Shown here: piece after piece, positions 1 to 11,730 of the stretch | Layout: each line of letters starts with the position of its first letter | How positions within the stretch are numbered: the first letter of the stretch is position 1 | Origin: Diaporthe sp. PMI_573 | Taxonomy: Eukaryota > Ascomycota > Sordariomycetes > Diaporthales > Diaporthaceae | DNA: 64,000 bases | Direction: 5' to 3' | Assembly (NCBI GenBank): GCA_021399435.1 | Contig: JAJTUP010000036.1 | Span: forward strand, 62,001 to 126,000 | The notes under the pieces: model-generated | Database searches by the model: none | What the model was told of the DNA's origin: nothing | What the model saw: only the letters and a program-made list of their open reading frames with translations | Program-made: the position numbers and the translations under genes

Positions 1-2874
1 GAGCTTGGTTCTTGCTGGACTGCGCGGTAATATAAGCACATCACAGATGTCATCTCCCACCTCCCACCTCGCTTGCTGCCCACTCTCACTCCTGAACCAG
101 GCAATAGCCACACATCCATGTACTTTACTTGACTAGGCACAGTAAATACACATGTATCTGTCGGCGTCTCCTCGTGTCAGGTGTCAGGTGTCAGGCAAAA
201 GAGAGAGAGAGAGGAAAAAGCCCACTGCAATGTTTTGTGTGCCCCCCATGCTCGTTTCTGAGCCTGACACGACTGCACAGTCAACAGCCAAGGCCAGGTG
301 GACTTGTCCGGCACTTCACTTTGCACGCTTTGCATTTTCCCGCTCTTCCACTCTCCCACTCTGCCAGACTGCCAGACTGCCAGGACCGCCAGACAGTACA
401 CAGTAGGAGAAACAATGCATCTGGGAGAGGGACAATGGAACCCACCCTTCGGTCGGGAGGCTGGGGGCTCCCTGGGCAGGAACCGCTCTCCGGCCCGGGA
501 GGCCAATGGGAGGGTCTGGATGCTGCGAGTCAGCTGCAGGCTGGCGTTCTTCCTGAGCTTCCCCGAGCACGACCCCTGGCCGCCTTCTTTTCCCCTTCGA
601 CTGAACCATTTCCAATCGCGTTAGCCCTCGGCCGCTTTTTTCTCAGTCCTCACCACCAGGTTGATGACAAGAACCACTTTCGCGATCCACTCGCCCACCT
701 CATCCACTGCAGAACCCAGTCGCCATGCAGCTCGAACAAACCTTACGCCCCACTGTAGCCGAGCACTACGGGCACAGTACCTTTGTCTCCATCACACGGT
801 ACAGTCGACCTGCGCAGCGCCAGACTGCCATCATCATCAGCATGTGTCGGCTGGCGCGAGACGAGCCCTGTTTGTCACTACCTATAGGCACTCACACATG
901 CCATGTGCGTGCTACACAGTAGCTGCTTCGCAGTGGGTAGCTGTGACAGCTTGGAGCCGACTACGGTATGCCTTCGACAGAATGTACATGTAACCTTGGT
1001 GCTCCTCACCCTTGGCTGCGACTCAAGCTCGCTGTCAATGCTCCTCCACGACTTCACCAGCCCCGCGAACGGTCCTGTACCCCGGTCAAGTCCGACAATG
1101 AACAACGACGCTGAGGTCCACCAATGATGACTTCATCGCGATGACCACAGCAGCCGATCCTCAGCGCGGGACCGGATGAGCCATCGAATGTCCCCGTTAT
1201 TTTCGGACACCGAGCCCACCTTCACAGCAGCGTCCGTGCCGGACACCACCTCGTCTCAACACAACATTGCTTGTGGTTGCGTATATTTTCTGCAAATCTG
1301 CATGCTGCAACTCGTCGGGGCTCCTGGATGGTCTTCAACTGCTCTCGAAGCCTAGACATGCTCTGGTGTCGTCGTTCCTTGTTTACTGGCTCCTTGCTTC
1401 CCTGTCTTATATCTCACGTTTCTTAAGCCCCGATGCGGGCGACCCCAGGTCCCAGGGGCCTGGGTCAGCAAATGCTCTATTACAGCTTTGACAGCCTCGC
1501 GACCATTTCACCCTCCATTGTCTATTACCGACACCTTTGGGCGCAATGCTTGTCATACGTAAGGCGCCTTGATGGCTCCTGCTGTGGTCGAGACGTCCCT
1601 GAAACCACCACGCGAGTAGGATATCTGTCTCGATTAGCAGCTCCGAGTCAGCAGTCAGGATTCTCTCCGCCAGTATCCAGCAAATCGGGACGAAATGCGT
1701 CGCTCTCTCCGTGACATCCTGTGCACTGGCCGACAGGCTTGTTGCTCGCAAGCATCCGGCAAAAGTAGGGCCATCGCCGAAGTGACTAAAACGCACATTA
1801 CTAGGGCCATCCCAAGAGGCCAGACTCTCGCGGGGATTCCGACGATTGCTACTCACCACTGAGCAGCTCCAATCGGAAATGCCCTTCATCCTGATCCGGC
1901 GCACTCCCCCATGGGGAAAAACAACTGCACTGTGTTCGCATTGCAGGCAAAAAAGTATCTGACCATGACACATGTTGCTTCTTCTCCCAGTCTGAGCGAC
2001 TTACAACACATACATGCTCGTGGCGCTTGGCCGTCAACCCGCCCACCAGGCTAATGCAGCACATCAACGGCTGGGCGTCTAGCTGCATCCCTCATGCATA
2101 ACCGGACGCCCACGCTACACTGCATCTGTAGACAAGCTGTTGGTCGCGTACCTAGCCACGAACCGTTGGGGGGCTGATGTTGGGCCGTTTCACAACCACT
2201 CCGTGGTCTACAATGCATGATCTGTCACTCTGGCGATCCCATTGCAGGGCAATTCTGCGGCTCACCAGTGCCACGGCGGTGTCACTCCAGGAGGCATGAA
2301 CCGCACCGAAATCACAATTTATCTGACCTGGGATCGCAAAACCCCCCCAGATGAGGTGAGCACCAGCCAGCATTAAGGAATCCACACTCTCTGTTGGTCA
2401 CGGTAATCACACAAAATAGCTTGCCCGGCCGTCCGTCAGAACGAGGGGTCGGGGGCGACTGTTTGAACCGGAAAGGCGTCCCGACCATCAAATGAGGCCA
2501 TCGCTCCCCTTGGCTGGTGTGCAAGAGGCTGGAGCCTCTGAAGCCTCGCGCTCTTGACTTACGAAACCAAACATTGGTTGGTCACTAGGACGAGCCCCTT
2601 AAACGCCCACGATCCATGGCTGTGTCCGGGCGCAAATATGTTGCGGAAAAGACCACGCCCCGTGCAGGTGTGCCCAGTCTTTACAACCGTCTGTCACCAT
2701 CGGAAGTGGCTTTAATCTTGTTTCGTCGATCGAGGGGGAAAATCGAAACTATTCCCTCGAGATCCTGGGGCCATTTCGGACCCCTCTTCTTCCCGAAACA
2801 ATGACACTTCCTTTCGACACAGGGATATGCCAAGTGGGCATCAGAATCGCCAGGGTTACCATCCACAGTCTTCT
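1..2874. other. gene-free stretch at window start
   Basis: I see no gene I can support here. Open frames exist on both strands, the longest on the minus strand at 1407-1973 (188 codons), but their translations are low-complexity or resemble no family I know, and several overlap one another. Positions 177-198 hold a short direct repeat (GTGTCAG) followed by a GA-rich run. The last part is probably the 3' flank of the minus-strand PQ-loop gene. Confidence 0.5.
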
Positions 2875-4180
2875 TCAAGTGCCCCTCTCTCGAATTCCTT
2901 TCCCAGTCTGTCCAGCTCCGTGCTCCGGTGAGTCGTCCGCCGAACTCTTGCCTCCGGCTACGGCCTGCAACGGCTGCTCGGCCCGAGCTTCAACTACTGT
3001 GCCCTCTTCGGCGTCCTTTTGACGGGCGCGTCTCTCCTTCCTGCTGTTCCTCTCTGCGAACCTGAACAGGGTGCCCAGCTCCTCATGCTCCAGTGCGATT
3101 TCATCGAAGGTCTTGCCTTGCTCTCCCGCTTGTTTCCGGACCTCGTACGTTCTGATGAGCCAAATGATGTGGGAGGCGAAGATACCAAGCTCCAGGACCA
3201 CACTTCGCAATGCCCATTTTCAGCATTTGTGGAAGTATACAATGATGGATTCTGGGAGACCCCGACTTACCAAATTATATACAGCACACCTCCTAACAAG
3301 TCAAACGTGTTTTGTGCAACTGTGAGTGTTCACGTTAGCCGAGTCCCGCAAGTCCGGTGTAGGGCTTGAGGGGAAACAGAAGCAGACAGGCACATACCAA
3401 GTGCCATTAGTGAGAAAAAAGCGCCGCCACAGTCCATCGTTAAAAAGATCTGCCGACCTGTCAGCCTCGAAATGCTCTACCCTGCAACCAACCGTAACAG
3501 AGAGTGGGGATAAACACCAACCCAATTGATACCGATCACCCTTCCTCTTCTTTTCCAAATCTCGCCATAAGGCGGTAGAAGACCTGCAGCAAGGAGCACA
3601 GATGCTAATATACCCACGACCAGCACCGGCGTCTCGTTGCCTCCCAGGTAAATCGGCTATTTCTGTTGTCAGCAACCATCCTTGTCCTCGAAACTTTCAT
3701 TGGAACAAACACGCTAGAGCATGATACAAAGAGATACATTCTTGTATTTCCGCCATCTCTGACCTTATTTTCCAATTTGTAACACACATGTAGAATCAGG
3801 ACTGCACTCACCCGCAAGGTCAGGATCAAAGCAGCCTCGACGCCGGCACAAGCGGCAGCGACGGCGACGCCCATCACCGCGGCGGCCCAGGCGCGCCAGC
3901 CGCGGCCGTAGACGAGGACCTGGGCCCAGCTGACGAGACAGAGCCCCATGAAACACTGGGGCTGGACCTGGATGGGCACGTTGAAATTCTGGACGATGCT
4001 GTAGGCACCGAAAGGGACGCCGCATGTGGCCCAGAGGAACATCATTGACGCAGGCAGGCCATCGGTGGATTTCGTGCGCCAGTTTGTCCATATCTGTGGT
4101 ACGAGCTGTATGCACCACAGAATCGTGCCTATAGTCCCGAGAACGGTCGCCGCGACAGGGATAGAGGACTGAGGCGCCAT
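2875..4180 (-). CDS. PQ-loop repeat membrane protein
   Basis: This is a multi-pass PQ-loop protein of the cystinosin/MTC-like superfamily, about 310 aa. Such proteins sit in vacuolar/lysosomal or other endomembranes and several export amino acids; the substrate here is unknown. The reading is exons 4180-3812, 3656-3522, 3449-3398, 3319-3271 and 3202-2875, all frames joining. The first PQ loop is near residues 25-35 (QLVPQIWTNW) and the second near residue 146 (LLPPYGEIWKRRG), followed by the conserved segments FLTMD, GAFFSLMAL and AQNTFD. The C-terminal ~80 aa is charged and cytosolic-looking. I chose the ATG at 4180 because the hydrophobic first segment follows it at once; an in-frame extension reaches 4372. 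The donor of intron 2 (GTTGGT at 3521) is weak; a donor four bases further on, paired with an earlier acceptor, would add three residues. CMS1 is divergent upstream. Confidence 0.85.
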
Positions 4181-5610
4181 GCTGCCCTGTGTCTGGTTCC
4201 CTCGGGCTGGGAGAGGTGAGGAAGCGCCTATGATGGCATGTGTGACCGGCCCGACGGCGCTGGGGTATGGGCTGGGGCTGGATATAAATGCCGTGTTTAT
4301 GCCCGGGAGAATTGTGGGACAGGACGGTGCCGGATCGGCCTGGTTTCGGCCCCTGGAGGTTGTTTTTGGCAATAGAAATTACAAGTTCTCTGTGAGCCTG
4401 TGCCACCACTATCTCCGTGTGGTTGCCAAAGTCTCAAGCAATATGTACGGTTGAAGAGCGACGGCTTGGTGGTGTATAGAGTCCTGCAGTATCATTTCCC
4501 AGAAGAGTGGCCAGACCAAAGACCGAATGCGCGGGCGGGCTGATATGACGAGCACGACAAACACGGCCAACACGACCGGGGAAAACACACGAGTTATTGA
4601 GCCCAGAGAGTTTGTGGCCAGGGGCCAACTCAAACACCACTGCAGAAGCTTATCTTGTGCGCCCATCCGGCGAGGCGGCCAGTTGAAGACCGGGGGCCCG
4701 CCGTGTGGTTGAAACAAGAGATAAAAGTATCGAGAAAGATGGTGGTGCAGGTTTGCACGGGCAGCCTTGAAGCTGTCAGTGAACGGCGAGCACCTCTACT
4801 CGGGCCCTCCCCGCCCACCCTCAACGACACTATCAATCCGGCCGGGTGTGCTTTATCCCACATTTCTCATGCTCTTTACTCAATGCAGCCTGGGGCGCGG
4901 CTGCAAGTCAGTACCCACGTTTTCTCTGCCGGCGCTGCTCCGCGCCCATTTGATGATGACGCTCGCTGGGACCCCGGGACGGGTTTGCCGATCGCGGTCC
5001 GGGCTAGGAGATTTAACTCCGTGGTGCTCTAGCCAAAAGGGGTGGTAAATTGATGGATGGGAGGGAATAAGGCGGTCTTCTCTGGCCATCACAGAGGCAT
5101 TGAAATAGGAAGGAGTCAACGAGGCAAGGCGATGTAGTTCGGCATACATGCAGCTCATGTCAAGTAACAGACAAGCGGCTGGTTTGAGTGCAACCCATCA
5201 AGATGCACATGCATGCTGCCACACTGTGTGCGCCGAGTTGCCAAAATCTCATTGGGCCCGTGTCGTGCGTGTACTGTGGTGTGTGCAGGCACCCAAGGCC
5301 TGCGAAACACAGTCTGAGGGCTGATCCAGCACTGTACCACCCACGAATTTTCCAGCCTTGGAGAACACGGGCTCACAAATTTTCACTGTGGCTAGACACT
5401 TACAAAATCTCGAGTACAGAATTCATTCAAATTTCACAAGCAATCATAACCCAAAACCTCATTTCGTCTCACTACTCTCAAGAAAGGATTTGGACTTCTA
5501 GAATTTGAATTGATTGGAAACCTTTGTTCGTCGTCGCTCGACTGTCCCGCACCTTCGCCTTCTTAAAATTAAGACACTGGGTCTCCGATTTCTGCAACCC
5601 GCAGGCAACA
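4181..5610. promoter_or_regulatory. divergent intergenic region, PQ-loop gene / CMS1
   Basis: About 1.4 kb separates the two divergent starts. It should hold both promoters and 5' leaders. I see no convincing protein, tRNA or strong repeat in it. The stretch directly before CMS1 (about 5395-5600) is AT- and pyrimidine-richer than its surroundings, which fits a core promoter and leader. Confidence 0.4.
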
Positions 5611-6612
5611 ATGTCAGGACCACCCGCTCCTGCGCCGTCGGCGGCGTCCAAGGCCAAGTCGAAGAAGAGGAAGGTGCAGGACGACTCACAGCCCGCCCGT
5701 GCCAAGAAGCAAAAGGCCAGCAAGTTCGAGGAGGACGAGGAACAGCTCGACCTCGAGGCAGGGGTGAACACGGCTTTCGTCAGGATGGACCCTCAGCTCC
5801 TTGCAGACCACATCGCCAGGCAGACGAAGCGCTTCGGCACAGACCTGAGTTCCGTGGAGTTGAGCGACCTGTACATCAGCGCGAATGCCGTCCGGGACAC
5901 GACCGACTTCACCAAGGTCAGAGTCAAGGAGAATCTGCCCGACTTCCTGGAGCAGTTTGCGGCGGGGCCCGATGAGAAGGACGCCAACGCGGTGGAGAAG
6001 GAGACGAAGAGGCTCGGGGAGGCGCCGCCCAAGGTCGGGGCGCCTCACACCATCATCGTGGCAGGCGCTGGGCTGAGGGCAGCCGACCTGGTGCGGGCGA
6101 CGAGGAAGTTTCAGAAGAAGGGGAACGTGGTTTCGAAACTGGTGAGTGTGGTGGTGTGGTGGTGTGGTGGTGTGGTGGTGTGGTGGTGTGGTGGTGTGGT
6201 GTCTCCCAGGGAAGGAAAGGGGTGTTGCATCAAGAGCAGCTGCTGACGTGGGTTCGCACAGTTTGCAAAACATTTCAAGGTCGAGGAGCAGGTGCAGTTC
6301 CTCAAAAAGAGCAAGACCGGCATCGCGGTAGGGACTCCCGCGCGCTTGGAGGCCCTGCTCGACAATGGTGAGCGTCTTTCCCGGTCGAAGCCCGCCAGGA
6401 TTCGGGATTTGCTAACAATTTGTCTGGCAGGCGCGCTGTCAATCGAGTACCTGAAGCGCATCGTGGTCGACGCTTCCCACATTGACCAGAAGAAGAGAGG
6501 AATCATGGACATGAAAGACACCATGATGCCTCTTGCCCGGTGGTTGACGAGGCAGGACTTCAAGGAGAGGTACGCGGCCGAAGAGACGCCTCTGGATCTT
6601 CTCTTCTTTTGA
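5611..6612 (+). CDS. CMS1: Cms1/CMSS1-family 90S pre-ribosome factor
   Basis: This is a nucleolar protein of the Cms1/CMSS1 family, linked in yeast to the U3-containing 90S pre-ribosome; it would act in early small-subunit assembly. Three exons (5611-6141, 6262-6367, 6431-6612) give 272 aa. The N-terminus is Lys/Ala-rich with nuclear-localisation-like runs (KSKKRKV, RAKKQKA). The remainder has a degenerate DEAD-helicase-like shape: IIVAGAGLRAADLVRATR resembles helicase motif Ia, GIAVGTPARLEALL resembles the TPGR region, and VVDASH stands where DEAD would be, so ATP hydrolysis is not expected. The start has an A at -3. Intron 1 is loaded with a GTGGT tandem repeat. Splice joins are clean in all frames. 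Confidence 0.9.
6142..6202 (+). repeat. GT/GTGGT tandem repeat inside CMS1 intron 1
   Basis: Directly after the GTGAGT donor, the unit GTGGTGTG recurs for about 60 nt, almost purely G and T on the coding strand. The intron runs 6142-6261. The array starts at the donor and so offers many GT dinucleotides next to the true splice site. In one frame it reads through as Val/Trp/Cys/Gly, which explains an artefactual longer open frame. Confidence 0.8.
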
Positions 6613-7720
6613 GTCTACGACAGCAACCGTTCAGCTGGACACTCGAAGAACGGCTCTGGGCATCTCGGAAGGGAGACGTGAGCTACGTGCAGGTACCTAC
6701 CTACCTAGGTAAGTATTTGGATCAGTCTCCCCCACCCGCAGACTGTCTTGGGGCACCTGAATGCTTCGGGGAAGGCTTGCTTCAGTGGCTGGTGGAGACA
6801 GGACACAATGGTGGGTGGAGTTGTAGGGGCAGGCACCAGATTGCCCAGGAGCCATGCCTCCCTCCTTCTCTTCTCTTCACAACCAGCCCAAGCTCCTTGT
6901 GGAAGTCGACACAGAAACGGGGTGGTTTCTGCATCAGGAAACAGCAATACCTGCCTGCATTGTCAGCGGGAGCCGGGAGCTTGGTGAGTCCCACGGTCTG
7001 CCGGCTTCAACATCACGGAAGATGCCATCTAAATGGCCCACGCGTGAGGAAGGATATACCGCGGACGCTGTCTATGCCAGATAGCAATCCCATTTCATCC
7101 TCCCACTCGCTGATCTGCCCTTATCGGATCTCATGGGTGATGAGCAGCTCAACGCCACCAGGTCCCTAATATGGTGGCACTGACTGGGCACTGACTGCGG
7201 GCATTGTTGTTGCAATGTCTCGTTCCTTCCCAGTTAACAGGAGAACCTGGTCCGTCACCGGGCTCTCCAGTCCGCTCTTCACCAGTCCGCTCTTCACCAG
7301 TCCGCTCTTCACTCCAGATGATTGCATATCCAGGAGGAAGGCACGCCTTCGTTCCAATGCTTCCCTCAAAACTTCATCCCCCCCGGGGGACTGTTCTTCT
7401 CCTCTCCCTCTCCTCTTCTCTTCTCCAACAACATCCATCCATTCGCCGCCCACCATCTCAATCATCACCAAAATCCTACAACCATCGCGTTTATTGGACG
7501 TCACTCATTCTTGGCTTTTTTGAATCGTGTCTGATTGATACCTCGATCTTCTCTTCTTCTCTTCCACAGGCATTGCTCGCTCCCTTGCTGCGCTGTTTAC
7601 ATTGACGCCTTTTTTTTTTGGAGATCATCTCTTCGCGGGTAGCAATTCGATCGATCCTCTCCTCTCACACACACACTTTGCGTTTGATCAGATCATCAGT
7701 CGATCCACCAATCATTCAAC
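6613..7720. other. intergenic region with a 15-bp triple repeat
   Basis: No gene seen. A 15-bp unit (CCAGTCCGCTCTTCA) stands three times head to tail at 7267-7311. Downstream, 7380-7720 is strongly pyrimidine-rich (CT tracts and an eight-T run near 7610), typical of a fungal promoter/leader for the secreted-protein gene that begins at 7721. Confidence 0.6.
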
Positions 7721-9536
7721 ATGCGTCCCGCCACTCTGTTGACCGCAGGAGGCCTTTTTGCCAGCCAGCTGACTTGGGCTCAACCCCCGCCCTCCTCTGC
7801 CGCTGCCAAAGACTCTCGTGCGTTCCCATGCCCGAGACATCTCTGCCATTTCTGCCGCATTACTGACACGCAAACCAGACCTGCAAAATGACAATCCCAG
7901 CACGCGGGATGTTCACCCCGCCCAGTTTGATCCTGAAAGCCTGGGCTTTCCTCACACCCTCAACATGAACCCCATGTCCCCGGAAGTTCAACTTGAGATC
8001 AACATCCACGTGGACGCTGTCCCACCCATCGACACCTTGAAGGCCACATCGGATCTCACCGTCACAGCTCTCTCTGCACTTACTGGCTCCACCGTCACCA
8101 CAGTTTCGTCCATGGCTGGTGTGATCACTGTCTTGCCGGCTTCTGAACCTGGTTCCCCTACCCCTTCACCTGCTAATGCTGCAATCCCCTCCGTCCCCAC
8201 TGGCCCTGTCAGCCTCTCCGCACACATCCGTTCTACCAACAGCTCACATATCTTGGGTGGTGCCAAGCTCTCCCTCGAAGGTGAGAAAGACGTCTCCCAC
8301 CTCATTGGCGACGACTGCAATGATGGCGGTCTCGGTACTGGAGCCGGTCTCGGTGGCCCAGGTGGCCGTGGTAACCTCGGCGGTCCGGGCGGTCCGGGCG
8401 GTTCCGGCGGCCTGGGTGGTCCAGGCGGGCTCGGCGCCACTACCACTGTGACGGTCCTTGCCGTTCCTGCGGGCGGAAGTGGTCTGGGCGCAGGCGGTCT
8501 CGGTGGCAGTGGTCTCGGAGGCTCTGGTCTCGGCGGCAATGGCCTCGGCGGCAACGGTCTTGGTAGCAACGGAGCTGGTGCCTACGGAAATGGCAATGGT
8601 CTTGGTGGCTCTGGTCTTGGTAGCAATGGAGCTGGAGCATATGGAGGTGGTTCTGGCCTTGGAGGCGGCAACGGAGCCATGGACTGCGGAAATGGTAATG
8701 GTCTTGGCGGCTCCGGTCTTGGCGGTAATGGAGCCGGAAGCGGGCTCGGCAATGGCCTCGGTGGAAACGGGCTTGGCAATGGTCTCGGCGGAAACGGCCT
8801 CGGGGCTGGCGGGCCTGCGACAATCACGGTGCTTGCTTCTCCTGGTGGTGCTGGCTCAGGTCTTGGAGGTTCAGGCCCCGGGGGCTCTGGCCTTGGAGGT
8901 TCCGGTCTGGGGGGTTCCGGTCTGGGGGGTTCCGGTCTTGGGGGTGCAGGCGGCCTCGGCAATGGTCAAGATTGTGCCGGCCTGGGAGGTTCAGGACTTG
9001 GAGGCTCAGGGCTGGGAGATAGCAATGGCCTCGGCGGCAACGGGGGCCTCGGCGGACTGGGAGGTCTCGGTGGAGTCTCTGGTCCAACAACAGTCACAGT
9101 TCTCGCCTCACCAGATGGGTCACTTGGTGCCGGATCTGGTCAAGGATCTGGTAATGGGCTCGGGGGGTCGGGCCTTGGAAACAACGGCAATGGCCTGGGC
9201 GGATCAGGTTCCGGAGCCGGTGACTGCGAAGGCGGCCTCGGCAGCGGCAACGGCCTCGGATCAGGCGGTGCAGGCGGGCTGGGGAGCGGCCTCGGCGGCA
9301 ACGGCCTCGGCGGCAGCGGTGCTGGCGGTGCTAGGAACGGAGCAGGCGGGGCCATCGTCTCGACCGTCGCTGTCGTCACCATTCAAGGAGGAGGGATCCG
9401 CGCTAGGACGCTTGAAGGTGCAGGAGACTCGAACCTGGCCTATGCAACGCAGTCGGCTTACTCTCCGGCGTACATCGCGCAGTCCTCAGCTTCTGATGGA
9501 CGAGGCCCATCATCTCACCTAGCCCTTGCTGTCTAG
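7721..9536 (+). CDS. secreted glycine-rich repeat protein
   Basis: I do not recognise a named family. Two exons (7721-7817, 7879-9536) give 584 aa. Residues 1-20 look like a signal peptide with an A-x-A-like end (TWA) before QPPP. A Ser/Thr/Pro-containing segment without Cys follows up to about residue 170, with one N-glycosylation-type site (NSS). The rest is Gly-Leu-Gly-Gly-Ser/Asn repeat. Four blocks recur: an Asp-Cys pair (codons at 8313, 8682, 8970 and 9222), a Gly-rich run, and a beta-like segment of the form T-V-T-V-L-A-x-P (about 8437, 8817 and 9088; the fourth is diverged at 9354). These four Cys are the only ones in the protein. This suits a cell-wall or secreted matrix protein; that role is inference. 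No GPI-like tail or transmembrane segment is evident at the C-terminus. Confidence 0.75.
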
Positions 9537-10512
9537 GCCGCGGCAGTGTTCGGATCGTACATTCCACTGTCGACCCTTCTCGGAGTCTGATCGCCACCAT
9601 CCACTGCCAACCGACAACAGCTTTTCTCTCGCAGCATCGACGAGCACTCGAGGCCACTTTGGCCTCTGTCCGTATCCTGTCGACTCTTATCTCTTACACG
9701 ACAACACGAATTTGGCGCGGCGGATGGGATGGCTTGGTTGTTTTATTCTTCGAATCTTATGGAAAGGAGACCAGGGAGTGTCAGAGTAATGAGGGGGTTT
9801 CTCGTTTGCGGTCATGTATTCATTCAGCTTATGGGTGTTGTTCTGCTCAGACTTGATAGACTTCTAGACACGCCACAACAATGTTAGATGCTGCTGCTGC
9901 TTATGGCTACAAAAAGACAACTGCACCACCGCCTGCAAGTCACACTTGGCTGAATGTGCCCTCACTCCAGATACTCCCTCGCTTGTTGATGTAGCCTCAA
10001 GCAGGCAGGTGGTGAGCAGCACGCGGTTTGAGTCATTCCAAGCTCTCTTGTCTCGGAGGCCGGACGATGGGCCACAGAACACGGCTCGGAAGCTTCACAT
10101 GGGATTCGACCCGGTTACAGAATCTCGGCCGGATTTGTAAGGCCGGACAGCATCATGGACAGCCATCCGGACTACGAGAAGACTCAGATTCATAAGCCAC
10201 ACAATGCGACTGGAATGAGCCGCAAAATGCCAAGAAAAGAAAATCAGGGCATGATGGGTCTTGGGCTATTTATTACCTGGGTGAAGAGACGGCGGTTAAC
10301 TTAGTGGGTATAGGCTTATCTTATCTAAACTGCACTGGGAATGTTTGGCCGGAAAAAATAATCCCAGACAACTTATTTTCCTCGGCGGCAGAATTCCCTG
10401 CCTCGACTTACTCCCAACCCAATTCGCATATCCCCCGGTCCCATCCCCTTTTTCTAAATTCTTCAATTCTGCCGACCATTGCGCGGCCACTCAAGGTCGT
10501 ACTTCCCTCAAA
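9537..10512. other. intergenic region before NOP6-like gene
   Basis: No gene seen. The first part is presumably the 3' untranslated region of the Gly-rich gene. About 10260-10500 is locally AT-richer and ends in a pyrimidine-rich leader directly before the ATG at 10513. Confidence 0.45.
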
Positions 10513-11730
10513 ATGGCGAGGACAGCAGAGTCTGCCGCCCTCAAGGCGGAGAAATCATCGAAGAAGCGCAAGCTGAGCGACGTCGAGGACCCTGTCGATC
10601 AGCAGGAGGCCGACGACAAGGCGGCGCGCAAGGCCGCCAAGAAGGCGAAGAAGGAGGCCAAGGCAAAGGAGGCCGGCGGGCCAGCCACAAGCGACAAGAA
10701 AGAAAAGAAGGACAAGAAGGACAAGAAGGCCAAGAAGACGAAGTCCGAGCCCCAAGCTCCCAGCGAGGAGGAGGATGCAGTGGTGGAGGACGCTGGAAAG
10801 ATAGAGAAGAAGAAGAAAAAGGCCGAGAAGGCACAGAAGAAGTCCGACGAGGGAGGCAAGAAGACCAAGGGAGAGAAGAAGTCTTCCAAGAAGTCCAAGA
10901 AGGAGCAGGCTGAGGAAGACGAGGAGAAGGAGCCAGAAGACGCGCATGAGCCCGAGGACGAGTCTGCTGAGGGAGAGGAAGGCGCAGCGAAGCGTGAGAA
11001 GTTCATCTGCTTCATTGGTATGTCTCTCTACCTCTCTGCACACTGTTAGTCAAAACCAACACGTATGCGATACTAACCTCCGCCGCCCGACGACACAGGC
11101 AATCTCCCCTTCACAGCGACCCAGGCCGACGTGGAGGCGCACTTCGCGTCGCTGAAGCCGAGCGCGGTGCGGCTGCTGACGGACAAGGGCACGGGCAAGC
11201 CGCGGGGCATCGCGTTCGTCGAGTTCGACAACTACTCTCACATGAAGACGTGCCTGGCCAAGTTCCACCACACCGAGTTCGCGGACCCACAGGGCGGAGA
11301 GGCGCGGCGCATCAACGTCGAGCTCACGGCGGGCGGCGGCGGCAAGACGGCGGCGCGCAGGGACAAGATCAAGGCCAAGAATTTGAAGCTCAACGAGGAG
11401 CGCGCGCGCCGCATCCAGGCTGAGGAGGAGGCCAAGGCCCTCGAGGGCAAGGGCAAGGGCAAGTCGGCCCGCAAGGAGCAGGAGACGAAGGAGGTCGAGG
11501 CAGAACCGCAGCCCGGGCAGCAGGACGAGGACTGGGTCCACCCTAGTAGGAGGGCGCAGATGAACTCGGGCGATGCCGACGATGCCGACGACTTTGACAG
11601 CGGCACCCGGGGCGGGAGGGGCGGGAGAGGCGGTCGCGGGGCTAAGGGTGGCCGTGGTGGCCGTGGTGGCCGGGGAGGTCGTGGGGGACGTGGTGGGCGA
11701 GGAGGCCGCGGTGCACCTCGCCGCTGGTAG
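10513..11730 (+). CDS. NOP6: Nop6-like nucleolar RRM protein with RGG tail
   Basis: This is an RNA-binding nucleolar protein resembling yeast Nop6, a small-subunit assembly factor. Two exons (10513-11017, 11099-11730) join in phase 1 to give 378 aa. Residues 1-160 are an extreme Lys/Glu/Ala stretch (repeated KKDKK, KKAKK). One RRM follows: RNP2 FICFIGNLPF spans the intron and RNP1 is GKPRGIAFVEF. After the RRM comes a basic helix, then a Trp-Val-His-Pro-Ser element, then about ten GRGG units before the C-terminal RRW. The RGG tail is a likely arginine-methylation target and is longer than I remember for yeast Nop6, so the assignment rests mainly on the Lys-rich head and the RRM. Confidence 0.85.

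Noticed and set aside
1407..1973. 188-codon minus-strand frame near the window start
   Set aside because: Composition is random and no conserved block is visible; it overlaps other open frames on both strands.
8458..9522. Long plus-strand frame (354 codons) overlapping the Gly-rich gene, and several long minus-strand Pro/Arg frames at 7988-9382
   Set aside because: They are shadows of the Gly-Leu-Gly-Gly-Ser repeat: GGN-rich DNA stays open in several frames. Only the signal-peptide frame has a sensible start and intron.
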